Origin: Bacteroidota bacterium
GTDB taxonomy: Bacteria; Bacteroidota; Bacteroidia; Chitinophagales; Chitinophagaceae
NCBI GenBank assembly: GCA_018266555.1
Contig: JAFEAF010000006.1
Location: 269,338-333,337, forward strand
Direction of reading: 5' to 3'
Length of the DNA stretch: 64,000 nucleotides
Shown: positions 44,040 through 54,015 of the stretch, in pieces
Numbering within the stretch: the stretch's first letter is position 1
Layout of the letters: each line of letters begins with the position of its first letter
Notes under the pieces: generated by a model
What the model was told of the DNA's origin: nothing
The model's database searches: none
What the model saw: only the letters and a program-made list of their open reading frames with translations
Translations under genes and position numbers: made by a program

Positions 44040-46304
44040 TTATTTTGCAAACTCTTTGCGGATTACACTCAATGCGCCTCCTTCCCTGAACCATTCTATC
44101 TGTGGTTCATTGTAAGTATGATTCACAGTAATGGCGTCTTTGCTTCCATCTTTGTGATTTAATACAACAGTCAATGGTTTTCCGGGTGCAAAGGAAGTTA
44201 ATCCCAAAATATCAATGCTGTCATCTTCCTGCACCTTATCATAATCTTCTTTGTTGGCAAAGGTCAATGCCAGCATTCCCTGTTTTTTCAAATTCGTTTC
44301 ATGAATTCTTGCAAAGCTGCGAACAATGATGGCACGAACTCCCAGATGTCTTGGTTCCATTGCTGCGTGTTCTCTTGAAGAACCTTCACCATAATTTTCA
44401 TCTCCCACAACAACAGTTCCTATTCCTGCGGCTTTATAAGCTCTTTGCGTGGCAGGCACGGTTCCATATTCTCCCGTTAATTGATTTTTTACAGAATCTG
44501 ATTTGTCATTAAAAAAATTAATAGCGCCGATCAGCATATTGTTACTGATATTATCCAAATGCCCACGGAATTTTAACCAGGGGCCTGCCATAGAAATATG
44601 ATCGGTAGTGCATTTGCCTTTGGCTTTGATTAAAAGTTTTAATCCTTTCAGATCCGTTCCTTCCCAAGCAGGAAATGGTTCGAGTAACTGCAACCGCTTT
44701 GAATCAGGAGCTACTTTTACCTGTACACGGCTTCCGTCTTTAGCCGGGGCCTGGTAACCGGGATCATCTACCGCAAAACCTTTGGGAGGTAATTCATAAC
44801 CTGTCGGTTCTTTCAGCATCACTTCTTCACCTTTTGCATTTTTTAATTTATCTTTTAAAGGATTAAACGTAAGCGTGCCGGCCATTGCCAGCGCCGTTAC
44901 TAATTCCGGTGATCCTACAAAAGCATGTGTGCTGGACAAACCATCATTTCTTTTTGCAAAATTCCTATTGTACGAAGTAATAATAGTGTTTTTGCGATTA
45001 GGATCATCAATATGTCTTGCCCATTGGCCAATGCAGGGGCCACAGGCATTTGCAAGCACCATTCCGCCTACGTTTTCAAAATCTTTTATGAATCCATCTC
45101 TTTCTATAGTAAAACGAACCTGCTCACTGCCCGGAGTAATTGTAAAATCAGATGTCACTTTCAATCCTTTACTTATGGCATCTTTTACAATAGAAGCAGA
45201 GCGGCTGATATCTTCATAAGAAGAATTGGTGCAACTGCCAATCAATGCCACTTCAATTTTTTCGGGCCATCCGTTTTTCTGTGCGGTTTCTTTTAATTTG
45301 GAAATCGGTGTTGCAAGATCAGGAGTGTAGGGGCCATTGAGATATGGTTCCAGGGTATTTAAATCCAATTCCAGTAACTGATCAAAATATTTTTCAGGAT
45401 GAGCATACACATCTGCATCAGGGCGTAAATGTTCTTTTATACTATCAGCCATTGAAGCTACATCCGCACGGCCGGTTGCTTTCAGGTAGGCACTCATCTT
45501 TTCATCATAAGCAAACAATGAACAAGTAGCTCCGATTTCTGCGCCCATATTACAAATAGTTCCTTTTCCGGTTGCACTCAAACTATCAGCACCTTCGCCA
45601 AAATATTCTATGATCGCACCGGTTCCACCCTTCACTGTCAGTTTTCCTGCTACCCATAGGATCACATCTTTGGCAGAAGTCCAGCCATTTATTTTTCCGG
45701 TAAGCTTTACGCCAATCACTTTAGGCATTTTCAATTCCCATGGCAATCCCGACATTACATCCACTGCATCGGCGCCACCAACCCCAATGGCAATCATGCC
45801 AAGTCCGCCGGCATTGGGAGTATGTGAATCGGTACCAATCATCATACCTCCGGGAAAAGCATAGTTTTCCAATACAACCTGGTGAATGATACCGGCGCCG
45901 GGTTTCCAAAATCCAATTCCATATTTGTTAGAAATAGAAGCTAAGAAATCATACACTTCCCGATTTGTTTCCAATGCCAATTGCAAGTCTTTTTTGGCAC
46001 CTACTTTTGCCAATATCAAATGATCACAGTGTACGGTAGAAGGAACAGCCACCTTATCCCGTCCGCAGGTCATGAACTGGAGTAACGCCATCTGCGCCGT
46101 TGCATCCTGCATAGCCACTCTGTCGGGAGCAAAATCCACATAATCTTTTCCCCTGGAATAAGGTTTTGATGAAGACGTGGATAAATGAGCATATAAGATT
46201 TTCTCAGTAAGTGTAAGTGGTTTACCTACCAATTTTCTTGCTGTTTCAATTTTTCGGGGAAGATCTGAATAAACTTTTTTGATGAGATCAAAATCAAAAG
46301 TCAT
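44040..46304 (-). CDS. acn: Aconitate hydratase
   Basis: A 754-residue aconitase of the mitochondrial-like type, interconverting citrate and isocitrate through a [4Fe-4S] cluster. Cluster cysteines are visible in [15 protein letters not shown] and [11 protein letters not shown]; substrate residues in [11 protein letters not shown] and, in the swivelling C-terminal domain, [17 protein letters not shown]. It is full length. A TAATTTTG box at 46370-46377, ~65 bases upstream, may be its promoter. A single gene, followed by the tricorn-like protease on the same strand. Confidence 0.96.
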   Translation of the reverse strand: MTFDFDLIKKVYSDLPRKIETARKLVGKPLTLTEKILYAHLSTSSSKPYSRGKDYVDFAPDRVAMQDATAQMALLQFMTCGRDKVAVPSTVHCDHLILAKVGAKKDLQLALETNREVYDFLASISNKYGIGFWKPGAGIIHQVVLENYAFPGGMMIGTDSHTPNAGGLGMIAIGVGGADAVDVMSGLPWELKMPKVIGVKLTGKINGWTSAKDVILWVAGKLTVKGGTGAIIEYFGEGADSLSATGKGTICNMGAEIGATCSLFAYDEKMSAYLKATGRADVASMADSIKEHLRPDADVYAHPEKYFDQLLELDLNTLEPYLNGPYTPDLATPISKLKETAQKNGWPEKIEVALIGSCTNSSYEDISRSASIVKDAISKGLKVTSDFTITPGSEQVRFTIERDGFIKDFENVGGMVLANACGPCIGQWARHIDDPNRKNTIITSYNRNFAKRNDGLSSTHAFVGSPELVTALAMAGTLTFNPLKDKLKNAKGEEVMLKEPTGYELPPKGFAVDDPGYQAPAKDGSRVQVKVAPDSKRLQLLEPFPAWEGTDLKGLKLLIKAKGKCTTDHISMAGPWLKFRGHLDNISNNMLIGAINFFNDKSDSVKNQLTGEYGTVPATQRAYKAAGIGTVVVGDENYGEGSSREHAAMEPRHLGVRAIIVRSFARIHETNLKKQGMLALTFANKEDYDKVQEDDSIDILGLTSFAPGKPLTVVLNHKDGSKDAITVNHTYNEPQIEWFREGGALSVIRKEFAK

Positions 46305-46369
46305 TATGAAAGAATTAAAAATTAAAAAATACTAAATTAGCAGGCGTGGAAGATGCCTCTAATTTGCCG

Positions 46370-46377
46370 CAAAATTA
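46370..46377 (-). promoter_or_regulatory. Possible aconitase promoter -7 box
   Basis: TAATTTTG on the minus strand, exact TAnnTTTG match, about 65 bases before the start codon; no clear -33 element. Confidence 0.4.
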
Positions 46378-46445
46378 CGATAAACTGGCTGTTCCGGGAA
46401 TTGGTATTTCAGAAATTTGAGAAGATTTTTTAAATTCGTTGTATC

Positions 46446-46667
46446 ATGAACCGCTTCAGAAACTTTGTTGAATGGAATGCCTTTGGTGTATGTACCGCTA
46501 TCGGAGAGCGGTTGGGCATTGCTACCACCCGCATCCGGCAATACTTTATTTATACTTCACTGCTTACGATGGGTTCTCCAATCATTATTTACCTGGTGCT
46601 TGCTTTCTGGAGAAATATGAAGAAATATATTGTATCGGCGAAAAGGAATCCGTGGTATTATTTGTGA
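46446..46667 (+). CDS. Small PspC-domain membrane protein
   Basis: A 73-residue protein. FGVCTAIGERLGIATTRIRQYF (residues ~13-34) is the PspC pattern (G-V-C-x-G-[IL]-...-R), followed by one membrane span (SPIIIYLVLAFWRNM, ~44-58) and a basic tail. PspC domains take part in envelope-stress signalling. Here there is no pspA or regulator nearby. The start ATG fits the family. It lies between the divergent aconitase and the cysteine desulfurase stop. Confidence 0.8.
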   Translation: MNRFRNFVEWNAFGVCTAIGERLGIATTRIRQYFIYTSLLTMGSPIIIYLVLAFWRNMKKYIVSAKRNPWYYL

Positions 46668-46785
46668 GAAGTAAATATGTAATCAAGAGTTTGGAGTTGG
46701 GATTTTAGCAAAAAAGATTCTTTCCTGTCAACTAACATTTACTACTCTTCATTCATAATTCTATATTCACCATTCATTCACTTTA

Positions 46786-47913
46786 TCAGATCAACTCTTT
46801 CACTTTTGCCACCACCGCATCCACTTCTTCTTTTGTATTGTGTTTGCTGAAGGAAAAACGAACGGTAACCAAATTGGGATTATTATTCAATGCCCTGATG
46901 ACATGACTTCCTACATCAGCACCGCTGCTGCATGCGCTGCCGCCGGAAACACAAATATTATTTATATCCAAATTGAAAAGTATCATTTCTGATTTTTCCG
47001 TTTTGGGAAACGCTGCACTCAACACCGTATAAAGACATTTCCCTTCCTGGTCGCCGTTGAACTGAACGCCTTTTATATTTTTGCGCAGTTCATCTATCAT
47101 ATACGTTTTGAGCGATTGAATATAAGCGCTGTCTTTTTCAAGGTTTGCCATTGCCAGTTCCAATGCTTTGGCAAAACCAATAATGCCGTATAGATTTTCC
47201 GTACCTGCCCTCATATTTCTTTCTTGTCCGCCGCCATAAATAAAAGGCTTTGCTTTTACATTATCATTGATGTATAAAATGCCGATGCCTTTTGGACCGT
47301 GGAATTTATGCCCGGATGCAGATATAAAATGAACCGGTGTTTTTCGAAGATCAATCGGATAATGCCCGACTGTTTGCACACAATCCGAATGAAAAATAGC
47401 ATTATATTTTTTGCATAAACCTCCCACCGCATCAATATCCAATAAATTCCCGATCTCGTTATTGGCATGCATCAACGAAACCAAACAACGCTCTTTATGA
47501 GAAGCTAATTGTCTTTCCAGGTCTGACAGGTCAACATGTCCATTAGCCATCAATTTTACAAAACTGCTGGTTACATTATTGGTATGATCATAATGTTCTA
47601 CTGTGTGAAGAACAGCATGATGTTCTATCGGCGAAGTAATGATGTGTTTGCAGCCGAGATCACGAATAGAAGTAAGAATAGCGGTATTATTACTTTCGGT
47701 ACCGCAACTGGTAAAAAATATTTCTCCCGGATGAGCATTTAATATTTTTGCTACAGATTTCCTGGCGTTTTCAATAGCCATTCTTGTTTCTCGACCATAA
47801 GAATATATAGACGACGGGTTGCCAAATTTTTCTGTCATATAAGGCAACATAGTATCCAGCACTTCTTTATCAAGTGCAGTGGTGGCAGCGTTATCGAAGT
47901 AAATACGGTTCAT
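46786..47913 (-). CDS. Cysteine desulfurase (IscS/NifS family)
   Basis: A 375-residue PLP enzyme starting MNRIYFDNAATTALD at 47911-47913. The PLP lysine is K203 in SASGHKFHGPKG; H98 of the EHHAV segment stacks on PLP; the sulfur-carrying Cys is in VSGGSACSSGADVGSH. It removes sulfur from cysteine for Fe-S cluster or thiolation pathways. The long ACSSG loop places it in the NifS/IscS group rather than SufS. No isc genes adjoin it. A CAAAGATA complement (TATCTTTG) at 47982-47989 may be the promoter. Confidence 0.93.
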   Translation of the reverse strand: MNRIYFDNAATTALDKEVLDTMLPYMTEKFGNPSSIYSYGRETRMAIENARKSVAKILNAHPGEIFFTSCGTESNNTAILTSIRDLGCKHIITSPIEHHAVLHTVEHYDHTNNVTSSFVKLMANGHVDLSDLERQLASHKERCLVSLMHANNEIGNLLDIDAVGGLCKKYNAIFHSDCVQTVGHYPIDLRKTPVHFISASGHKFHGPKGIGILYINDNVKAKPFIYGGGQERNMRAGTENLYGIIGFAKALELAMANLEKDSAYIQSLKTYMIDELRKNIKGVQFNGDQEGKCLYTVLSAAFPKTEKSEMILFNLDINNICVSGGSACSSGADVGSHVIRALNNNPNLVTVRFSFSKHNTKEEVDAVVAKVKELI

Positions 47914-47981
47914 AAAAATCAAAATTCAAGGAACGAAGAACAAAGATTAAGTGTCCGGGAAATTTTAAAATATTAAAACTG

Positions 47982-47989
47982 CAAAGATA
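47982..47989 (-). promoter_or_regulatory. Cysteine desulfurase promoter -7 box
   Basis: TATCTTTG on the minus strand, identical to the yidC box, about 69 bases upstream of the start. Confidence 0.4.
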
Positions 47990-48124
47990 ATTAATATATC
48001 CCGTGCAGAGATGGGATTATACCAAACCTTAAAAATGATTGACAAAGCTTGTAATACAATTAAATTAAACAGCCTATTTATAAAAAAAGAATACTGGCAT
48101 GACCTTCAGCTTTATATTTAGCCC

Positions 48125-49510
48125 TCACATACTCTCCTTTATATCCCGCATCAGTTGCATGGCAATGTTATTGGCCTTGGTTTCAAAATCACTTTCGGCG
48201 TAAATGCGGATAATGGGCTCTGTATTGGAAGTGCGGAGATGCACCCAATCATTATCAAACTCAATTTTCAATCCATCGTCTGTATTGATCGGGTTCTTCT
48301 TGTATTTCTTTTTTATTTTTTCAAAAACAGATTTTACATCTATACTCTTCTGCAGTTCAATTTTATTTTTAGAAATAAAATAATCGGGATATAAACTGCG
48401 CAGGGATTTAATTCCTTTTTTATAATTAGCCAGGTGGCTTAAAAATAAGCCAATGCCAATCAACGCATCCCTGCCGTAATGAAGATCGGGAACAATAATA
48501 CCGCCGTTTCCTTCGCCGCCGATCACTGCATTCACTTCTTTCATTTTATTCACCACATTCACTTCTCCCACTGAAGAGGGGAAATATTGTCCGCCATGTT
48601 TCAAAGTCAATTCCTTTAATGCTTTTGTGCTGCTCATATTGCTAACCGTGTTTCCGGCCTTCTCGCCCAACACATAATCGGCTACAGCTACCAACGTATA
48701 TTCTTCACCAAACATGCTGCCGTCTTCACAGATAAAACAAAGGCGATCCACATCCGGATCGACGGCTATACCAAGGTCGGCTTTTTGTTTTACCACTTCA
48801 TTGCTCAGCTGTGTCAAATGCTCCGGTAATGGCTCAGGGTTGTGAGCAAATTTTCCGCTCACTTCACCATTCAATACAATAATTTCTTTTACACCTAATG
48901 CTTTTAATAATGCAGGAACATAAATGGCACCTGTGGAATTAATGGCATCCACCACCACTTTAAAATTTTTCTTCGCAATAGCTTTTGCGTTTACCAAAGG
49001 GTAATTTAAAATAATATCAATATGTTTTTGCAGGTAACTGTCATTTAAAATTGCTTTTGCCTGCCTGCCTGCGGACAAATCCATTTTTTTCTCCGCATAT
49101 TCCAAAACTTTATTTCCCATTTCTGCAGAAATAAATTCACCCTGGTTGTTCAATAATTTCAAAGCATTCCAATCTGCCGGATTGTGGCTGGCGGTTATAA
49201 TAATTCCACCCACTGCATTTTCCATCTTTACAGCAATTTCAACGGTTGGTGTTGTGGACAAGCCAAGGTCAACGACATCTACACCAAGGTGGTTCAAAGT
49301 CATTACAACAATATCACGGATGTTTTCGCCACTGGTACGCCCATCACGGCCTACAACCATTTTAGGATTTCCGTTATTACCGGAATAATTCTCCAAAAGC
49401 AAAACTGCAAATGCTGCAGTAAATTTCTCTACATCAGCCGGGGTCAGATTTTCACCGGGTTTATCTCCTATCGTTCCCCTGATCCCGGATATACTTTTTA
49501 TTAGTGGCAT
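48125..49510 (-). CDS. glmM: Phosphoglucosamine mutase (phosphohexomutase superfamily)
   Basis: A 461-residue alpha-D-phosphohexomutase. The phosphoserine S108 lies in TASHNPADWNALKLL, the Mg2+ loop is AVDPDVDRLCFI, the sugar-binding loop GGEGNGGIIVPD, and the phosphate-binding loop LRTSNTEPIIRIYAE near the end. GGEGNGG and the overall form favour GlmM (glucosamine-6-P to glucosamine-1-P for UDP-GlcNAc) over phosphomannomutase, though the boundary is not absolute. It has a TATTTTTG box at 49536-49543 back to back with the divergent methyltransferase promoter. Confidence 0.88.
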   Translation of the reverse strand: MPLIKSISGIRGTIGDKPGENLTPADVEKFTAAFAVLLLENYSGNNGNPKMVVGRDGRTSGENIRDIVVMTLNHLGVDVVDLGLSTTPTVEIAVKMENAVGGIIITASHNPADWNALKLLNNQGEFISAEMGNKVLEYAEKKMDLSAGRQAKAILNDSYLQKHIDIILNYPLVNAKAIAKKNFKVVVDAINSTGAIYVPALLKALGVKEIIVLNGEVSGKFAHNPEPLPEHLTQLSNEVVKQKADLGIAVDPDVDRLCFICEDGSMFGEEYTLVAVADYVLGEKAGNTVSNMSSTKALKELTLKHGGQYFPSSVGEVNVVNKMKEVNAVIGGEGNGGIIVPDLHYGRDALIGIGLFLSHLANYKKGIKSLRSLYPDYFISKNKIELQKSIDVKSVFEKIKKKYKKNPINTDDGLKIEFDNDWVHLRTSNTEPIIRIYAESDFETKANNIAMQLMRDIKESM

Positions 49511-49535
49511 AGAATAAAGGCCTGTATGTGGACGG

Positions 49536-49543
49536 CAAAAATA
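49536..49543 (-). promoter_or_regulatory. glmM promoter -7 box
   Basis: TATTTTTG on the minus strand, exact consensus, 26 bases upstream of the glmM start. Confidence 0.5.
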
Positions 49544-49579
49544 CGTTTTTCAAATTCAATTGATTCGTTAAAGCATTAT

Positions 49580-49587
49580 TACATTTG
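49580..49587 (+). promoter_or_regulatory. Methyltransferase promoter -7 box
   Basis: TACATTTG on the plus strand, exact consensus; predicted transcript start near 49593 excludes the ATG at 49526 and leaves a leader of only ~8 bases before the ATG at 49601. Confidence 0.5.
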
Positions 49588-49600
49588 TCAAAATTTATTG

Positions 49601-50347
49601 ATGCCCCGAATTCCCTGGTATATAGATTGGTTTAACTCCCCTTTTTATTATCAACTCTGCTTTGAAAGGAATAAAAACGAAGCTGAAAAATTTTTATACA
49701 AACTTATCCACTACCTGGAACCGTCAACCGGCTGCCGAATGCTGGATGTGGCTTGCGGGCAGGGCCTTTTCAGCAGAGTGCTGGCTTCCATGGATTTTGA
49801 AGTGACAGGCACAGATATCTCTGAATATGCTATTACCGGTGCCAAACAATTTGAAAAAGAAAATCTTCAATTCTACTTACATGATATAAGGCGGCCTTTC
49901 TGGATTAATTATTTTGATTATGTATTTAATTTTTTTACCGGCTTCGGTTATTTCAGAACAAGGAGGGAGCATGAAGATGCAATACGTACCATATGCAACA
50001 GCCTGAAATCAAATGGTGTGTTAGTGATGGATTACCTGAATGTACATTATGTTGAAAACCATTTGGTGGCTGAAGAAGAAAAAGAAATAAACGTAACTAC
50101 TTATCATATCCGGCGATGGCAGGATGATACTCATTTTTATAAAAACATCAGGATACAATATTCTACATTACCCGGCCCCATTGAATTTACTGAAGAAGTA
50201 TCAAAATTAATGTTAGGAGATTTTACGGATATGCTCAGTTACCAGGGTATGCAGATTATCTCAGTATTCGGAGACTATGAACTCAATCCTTATAATATAG
50301 AAAAGACTCCAAGAATGATTATTGTGGCTAAAAAAATAAAAGTATAA
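49601..50347 (+). CDS. Class I SAM-dependent methyltransferase
   Basis: About 248 residues from the ATG at 49601 (MPRIPWYIDWFNSPFYYQLC). The SAM-binding motif I is MLDVACGQG (47-55), motif II the acidic TGTDISEYAI (~70), and a motif IV-like YVFNFFTGFGYF (~105). The closest family type is the small-molecule Methyltransf_25 group; the substrate is unknown. The frame is open 25 codons further upstream but the promoter box lies inside that extension. It is divergent from glmM and convergent with the sulfatase. Confidence 0.88.
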   Translation: MPRIPWYIDWFNSPFYYQLCFERNKNEAEKFLYKLIHYLEPSTGCRMLDVACGQGLFSRVLASMDFEVTGTDISEYAITGAKQFEKENLQFYLHDIRRPFWINYFDYVFNFFTGFGYFRTRREHEDAIRTICNSLKSNGVLVMDYLNVHYVENHLVAEEEKEINVTTYHIRRWQDDTHFYKNIRIQYSTLPGPIEFTEEVSKLMLGDFTDMLSYQGMQIISVFGDYELNPYNIEKTPRMIIVAKKIKV

Positions 50348-50355
50348 GGTATATT

Positions 50356-50379
50356 AAAGGACAAACTTCCTAATCCTTT
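50356..50379 (+). terminator. Weak terminator after the methyltransferase
   Basis: AAAGGA and TCCTTT form a 6-bp AT-rich stem with a 12-base loop, followed by TTATTATT. It overlaps the stop of the convergent sulfatase gene. Confidence 0.4.
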
Positions 50380-52343
50380 TTATTATTCATGATTAAATAC
50401 TTTGCTGTTTCATAAAAAGCAGAAGTGAATGCGGATAATTTTTTTTGGACAGAATCCAATTGTTTTGCTGTATAGGTGATGCCGCCATTTTTCATGGACT
50501 CCACTTGATCATCGGGAAAATTAAGGTTTGTAGAAAAATAAAAATCATCCGTAACCATACCGATGCGACCGGCGGCATTGGTAATAAATGCATAATCATT
50601 TTTTTTATCCGGATCCAAAAGATCCCTTCCCAAAGTGGTGTTGACATAAGGCTGGTGCAGCATGCCTGCAATAGTAGGCAACACATCAATCTGTGACACG
50701 ACTTCCATCCTCCTCTGAGGAGCCAATAAAAATGGAGCATAGAACAACAGAGGCACATGTTCATCCGTCAAACGTTGTTCTGTCCAAACGGGAGGATAAA
50801 TGGCCCTGGCATTTCCGGCGACACCATGGTCCCCGACAAATACAAAAATTGTATTGGCAAAATATGGCTCCTTTTGAACAGCTTCCAGGAACTTCTGAAA
50901 GCAATAATCTGAATAGCGGAATGAATTGAACTCATCCTCCGATTCGAATCCATATTTGGATAATGTATCATCAGGAAAAAACTTTTTTTGAAAATCGCTG
51001 TCGTCTTGCGGAATCATGTAAGGGCGATGATTGTCGGAGGTTTGAATATAAGCAAAGAATGGTTTGCTTTCATTTTTAAATACCTCGTTTGCTTCCATAA
51101 AAAGATCTTTATCGCTGATACCCCATACATTTAGTTTTGGCGACTTATGCTGTGCTTCAGTGTACATTTTCAGATCATGTATATTATTTAACAAGCCATC
51201 GAAATTGTTGAACTCGGGGCTTCCCCCCAGGAAATAAAATTTGTCATAGCCTTCAAAATTGTTGATGATGGTATGTTGTTTCAAAGCCAGAGGATTTCGT
51301 GTTGAAAATTTGAATTGTTGCGCATCAGGAATTCCGGTGAGTGTAGCAAACAAACCTCTTGCAGTAGAAAAGTGCGGCGTAAAACATCGTTCAAAAAAAA
51401 TTCCTTTTTGAGTCAGTGAATTAAAAAAAGGAGTTGCATCCAGCGGGTTACCGCTCATGCTGCTTTTGTACATACTGAATGATTCGCACTGGACCAGGAT
51501 AATATTTGGCCGGCTTTCTAATGAATGACTACCCGGAAGAATTACCCGGCGATAAGAAAATTCATTTTTTTGAGGCAATGGCATCCATTCTGACATCAAT
51601 GGAAATGCTTCTCTTGCTTTCTGCTCATTAAATTCCGGTTTACGGAATTTTAATGTGGTAAAAAAATTCTGCAATGGATTTAATGCGAGGTAAGATTTAA
51701 AGCTGTCATGAAAAACAAACGAATCACTCCAGGTTAATGGCGGCCAGGATAATCTTCCATAAACAAAAAAACCAAGTATGAGGGCAGTAATGAAAAAATA
51801 TTTCCTTCGGTATAGAATTCCCTTTCCATCTGTTCTATTCACTACCTGCCAGTGGCTTTGCCGGTACATCCACCGGAAAAATAAAACTGCTACAATCAAA
51901 CCGAGGATCAGCCAAACCATCGGGTAGGTTTGAAACATCATGGACAAAGAAATATCGGCATCTTCCATAAAATTCAATGCCCCGGCATCCAACCGGGTGC
52001 GGTTGTAAGAAAAACTACCAAAGTCTGCAGCAAAAAAAAAGAAAACAATAAAAGTGATGATTGCGAGATACCAGGTCCACCATTTTTTTGTTTGGATAGA
52101 ATAAAAAGGAGACATTTTCGGGTACATACTCACCAGTACAATAGGTAATAAGATAATAGCAATCCATCGGAGATCATACCTGATTCCCATGGCAAAGGAT
52201 GGAAGTAACTCACCAAATGACAAATTATCCGGGTGAAATGCAAAATAGGTAGCCATCCGAAATGCTGTAAAGATCAGCAGGAAGATCAGGAAAAGCCGAA
52301 CTACCCAGAGGATGGTTTTTGGTATTTTTAAACGAACCAGCAT
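50370..52343 (-). CDS. LTA synthase-like membrane sulfatase family protein
   Basis: A 657-residue protein with five N-terminal membrane spans (~10-30, 50-72, 85-108, 135-155, 180-200) and a periplasmic alkaline-phosphatase-superfamily domain from ~270. The metal-site Thr is in HFSTARGLFATLTGIPD (~340), with NIILVQCESFSMYKSS before it and FVFVGDHGVAG (~535) later. This is the LtaS/MdoB-type layout, but Bacteroidota lack lipoteichoic acid, so it more likely moves phosphoglycerol or phosphoethanolamine onto an envelope glycan or lipid (inference). Confidence 0.9.
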   Translation of the reverse strand: MLVRLKIPKTILWVVRLFLIFLLIFTAFRMATYFAFHPDNLSFGELLPSFAMGIRYDLRWIAIILLPIVLVSMYPKMSPFYSIQTKKWWTWYLAIITFIVFFFFAADFGSFSYNRTRLDAGALNFMEDADISLSMMFQTYPMVWLILGLIVAVLFFRWMYRQSHWQVVNRTDGKGILYRRKYFFITALILGFFVYGRLSWPPLTWSDSFVFHDSFKSYLALNPLQNFFTTLKFRKPEFNEQKAREAFPLMSEWMPLPQKNEFSYRRVILPGSHSLESRPNIILVQCESFSMYKSSMSGNPLDATPFFNSLTQKGIFFERCFTPHFSTARGLFATLTGIPDAQQFKFSTRNPLALKQHTIINNFEGYDKFYFLGGSPEFNNFDGLLNNIHDLKMYTEAQHKSPKLNVWGISDKDLFMEANEVFKNESKPFFAYIQTSDNHRPYMIPQDDSDFQKKFFPDDTLSKYGFESEDEFNSFRYSDYCFQKFLEAVQKEPYFANTIFVFVGDHGVAGNARAIYPPVWTEQRLTDEHVPLLFYAPFLLAPQRRMEVVSQIDVLPTIAGMLHQPYVNTTLGRDLLDPDKKNDYAFITNAAGRIGMVTDDFYFSTNLNFPDDQVESMKNGGITYTAKQLDSVQKKLSAFTSAFYETAKYLIMNNKKD

Positions 52344-52502
52344 ATAATACCGTAATGATTATCTCATGTATGCAACCCGGCAAAGGTCAACAAAAGAATC
52401 TGATTTATTGCGTTTCTTAGATCCTATGTTTTTAATTTTAAAACTACCTCTCTTCAGCAAGCGCAACAGATTTGCTACCTTCGTTAGCCAACCAGCGAAT
52501 AC

Positions 52503-53798
52503 ATGGAGCTTATCATTTTATTATTTCTTATTTTTTTAAATGGCCTGTTTGTGATGTCCGAGATTGCACTTGTCTCAGCCCGGAAAGCCCGGTTGGAAAG
52601 TATGGCAGAAAAAGGTGATACCAACGCTAAAAAAGCCCTGGAACTTTCCAATAACCCTGAAATATTTTTATCAGCAGCACAGATCGGCATCACATTAATA
52701 GCAATATTAACCGGTGTGTATTCTGCAGATCGTTTCAGCCCTTACCTGTACCCGTTTTTTGAAAATATCAGCTTCCTGAAACCTTATGCTAATTCCATTG
52801 CCACTACTATCGTCGTCATCCTGGTAACATTTCTCACTATAATTTTCGGGGAGCTGATACCCAAACGTATTGGATTATTACGGGCAGAAAAAATTGCCAA
52901 GATTGCCGCCCGGCCCATGAATGCTTTTGCCCGCTTCACGCATCCCATCGTATGGCTGCTGAATAAAATAAGCAATCTCTATTTTTCAATTTTTAAGCTT
53001 GAACGTTCTAAGGATGATGCCGTGACGGAGGATGAAATAAAAACCATGATCACCGAAGGTGCCGAAGCCGGAACTATTGAAGAAGCCGAGCAGGAAATCA
53101 TTGAACGAGTATTTCATTTGGGAGACCGCAACATCACATCCATCATGACGCATCGCAGTGATATAATCTGGTTTGGCTTGCATGATAGTGAAGAAAAAAT
53201 AAAAGAAAAAATTCTTAGCGAACCGCATTCGGTGTATCCTATTTGCGAAAAAGATATTGATCACATAAAAGGTGTGGTTTCCATCAAAGACCTTTACACC
53301 AGTGCTGATAACACTTTATTCAAAGACATCATGCAACCGGCTTTGTTTGTTCCCGAAAATAATACAGCCTACCAGGTTCTTGAAAAATTCAAACAAACAA
53401 AAATGCATTCCTGTTTTATAGTAGATGAATACGGAACGATTTTAGGACTACTTACTTTGAATGATATATTGGAAGCCCTTGTGGGGGATATTCCGCAACC
53501 CGATGTCCCCGATTATGAAATCATCAAAAGAGATGACGGCAGTTTCCTGGTTGATGCACAAATTCCCTTTTATGATTTCCTGAGTTATTTTGATAAGGCA
53601 GAATGGCTGAATGAAGGTGAACATGAATTTGACACCTTAGCCGGATTTGTTCTTCATGAACTGGAACGTATTCCTAAAACAGGCGATAAGTTGCAATGGA
53701 AAGGTTTCCGTGTTGAAATCATGGATATGGATGGCCACCGCATTGATAAGGTGTTAGTGAAAGTCAGCAAAGAGATCAGGGAAGAGATGGAGGGGTGA
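52503..53798 (+). CDS. CNNM/CorC-type transporter (hemolysin-like DUF21-CBS protein)
   Basis: A 431-residue protein: DUF21 membrane domain at 1-190 with MSEIALVSARKARLESMAEK after span 1, SAAQIGITLIAILTGVYSAD and FGELIPKRIGL; a CBS pair at ~205-330 (IMTHRSDIIWFGLHD, MHSCFIVDEYGTILGLLTLND); and a CorC_HlyC domain at ~345-425 (GSFLVDAQIPFYDF, GHRIDKVLVKV). Such proteins take part in Mg2+ or Co2+ efflux. The start, MELIILLFLIFLNGLFVMSE, is clear. It is divergent from the sulfatase gene. Confidence 0.92.
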   Translation: MELIILLFLIFLNGLFVMSEIALVSARKARLESMAEKGDTNAKKALELSNNPEIFLSAAQIGITLIAILTGVYSADRFSPYLYPFFENISFLKPYANSIATTIVVILVTFLTIIFGELIPKRIGLLRAEKIAKIAARPMNAFARFTHPIVWLLNKISNLYFSIFKLERSKDDAVTEDEIKTMITEGAEAGTIEEAEQEIIERVFHLGDRNITSIMTHRSDIIWFGLHDSEEKIKEKILSEPHSVYPICEKDIDHIKGVVSIKDLYTSADNTLFKDIMQPALFVPENNTAYQVLEKFKQTKMHSCFIVDEYGTILGLLTLNDILEALVGDIPQPDVPDYEIIKRDDGSFLVDAQIPFYDFLSYFDKAEWLNEGEHEFDTLAGFVLHELERIPKTGDKLQWKGFRVEIMDMDGHRIDKVLVKVSKEIREEMEG

Positions 53799-54015
53799 AG
53801 GGGATATTAATTATTAGTTGCTGGTTACAAGTTATTAATTGCTTGTTCACTCAGGCGTCTTTGTTAAAAGTCTTTAAATACACATTTGTAAGTATAGCCC
53901 GTCTTTTATCCATCATTCCACTGTTCTGAAGACCCTCTTTCATTAAATCTTCCCTACCCTGTTCAGAAGTATTTTTATATTTATGTATTGCAATTTATTT
54001 TTTTAAACCCCATAC

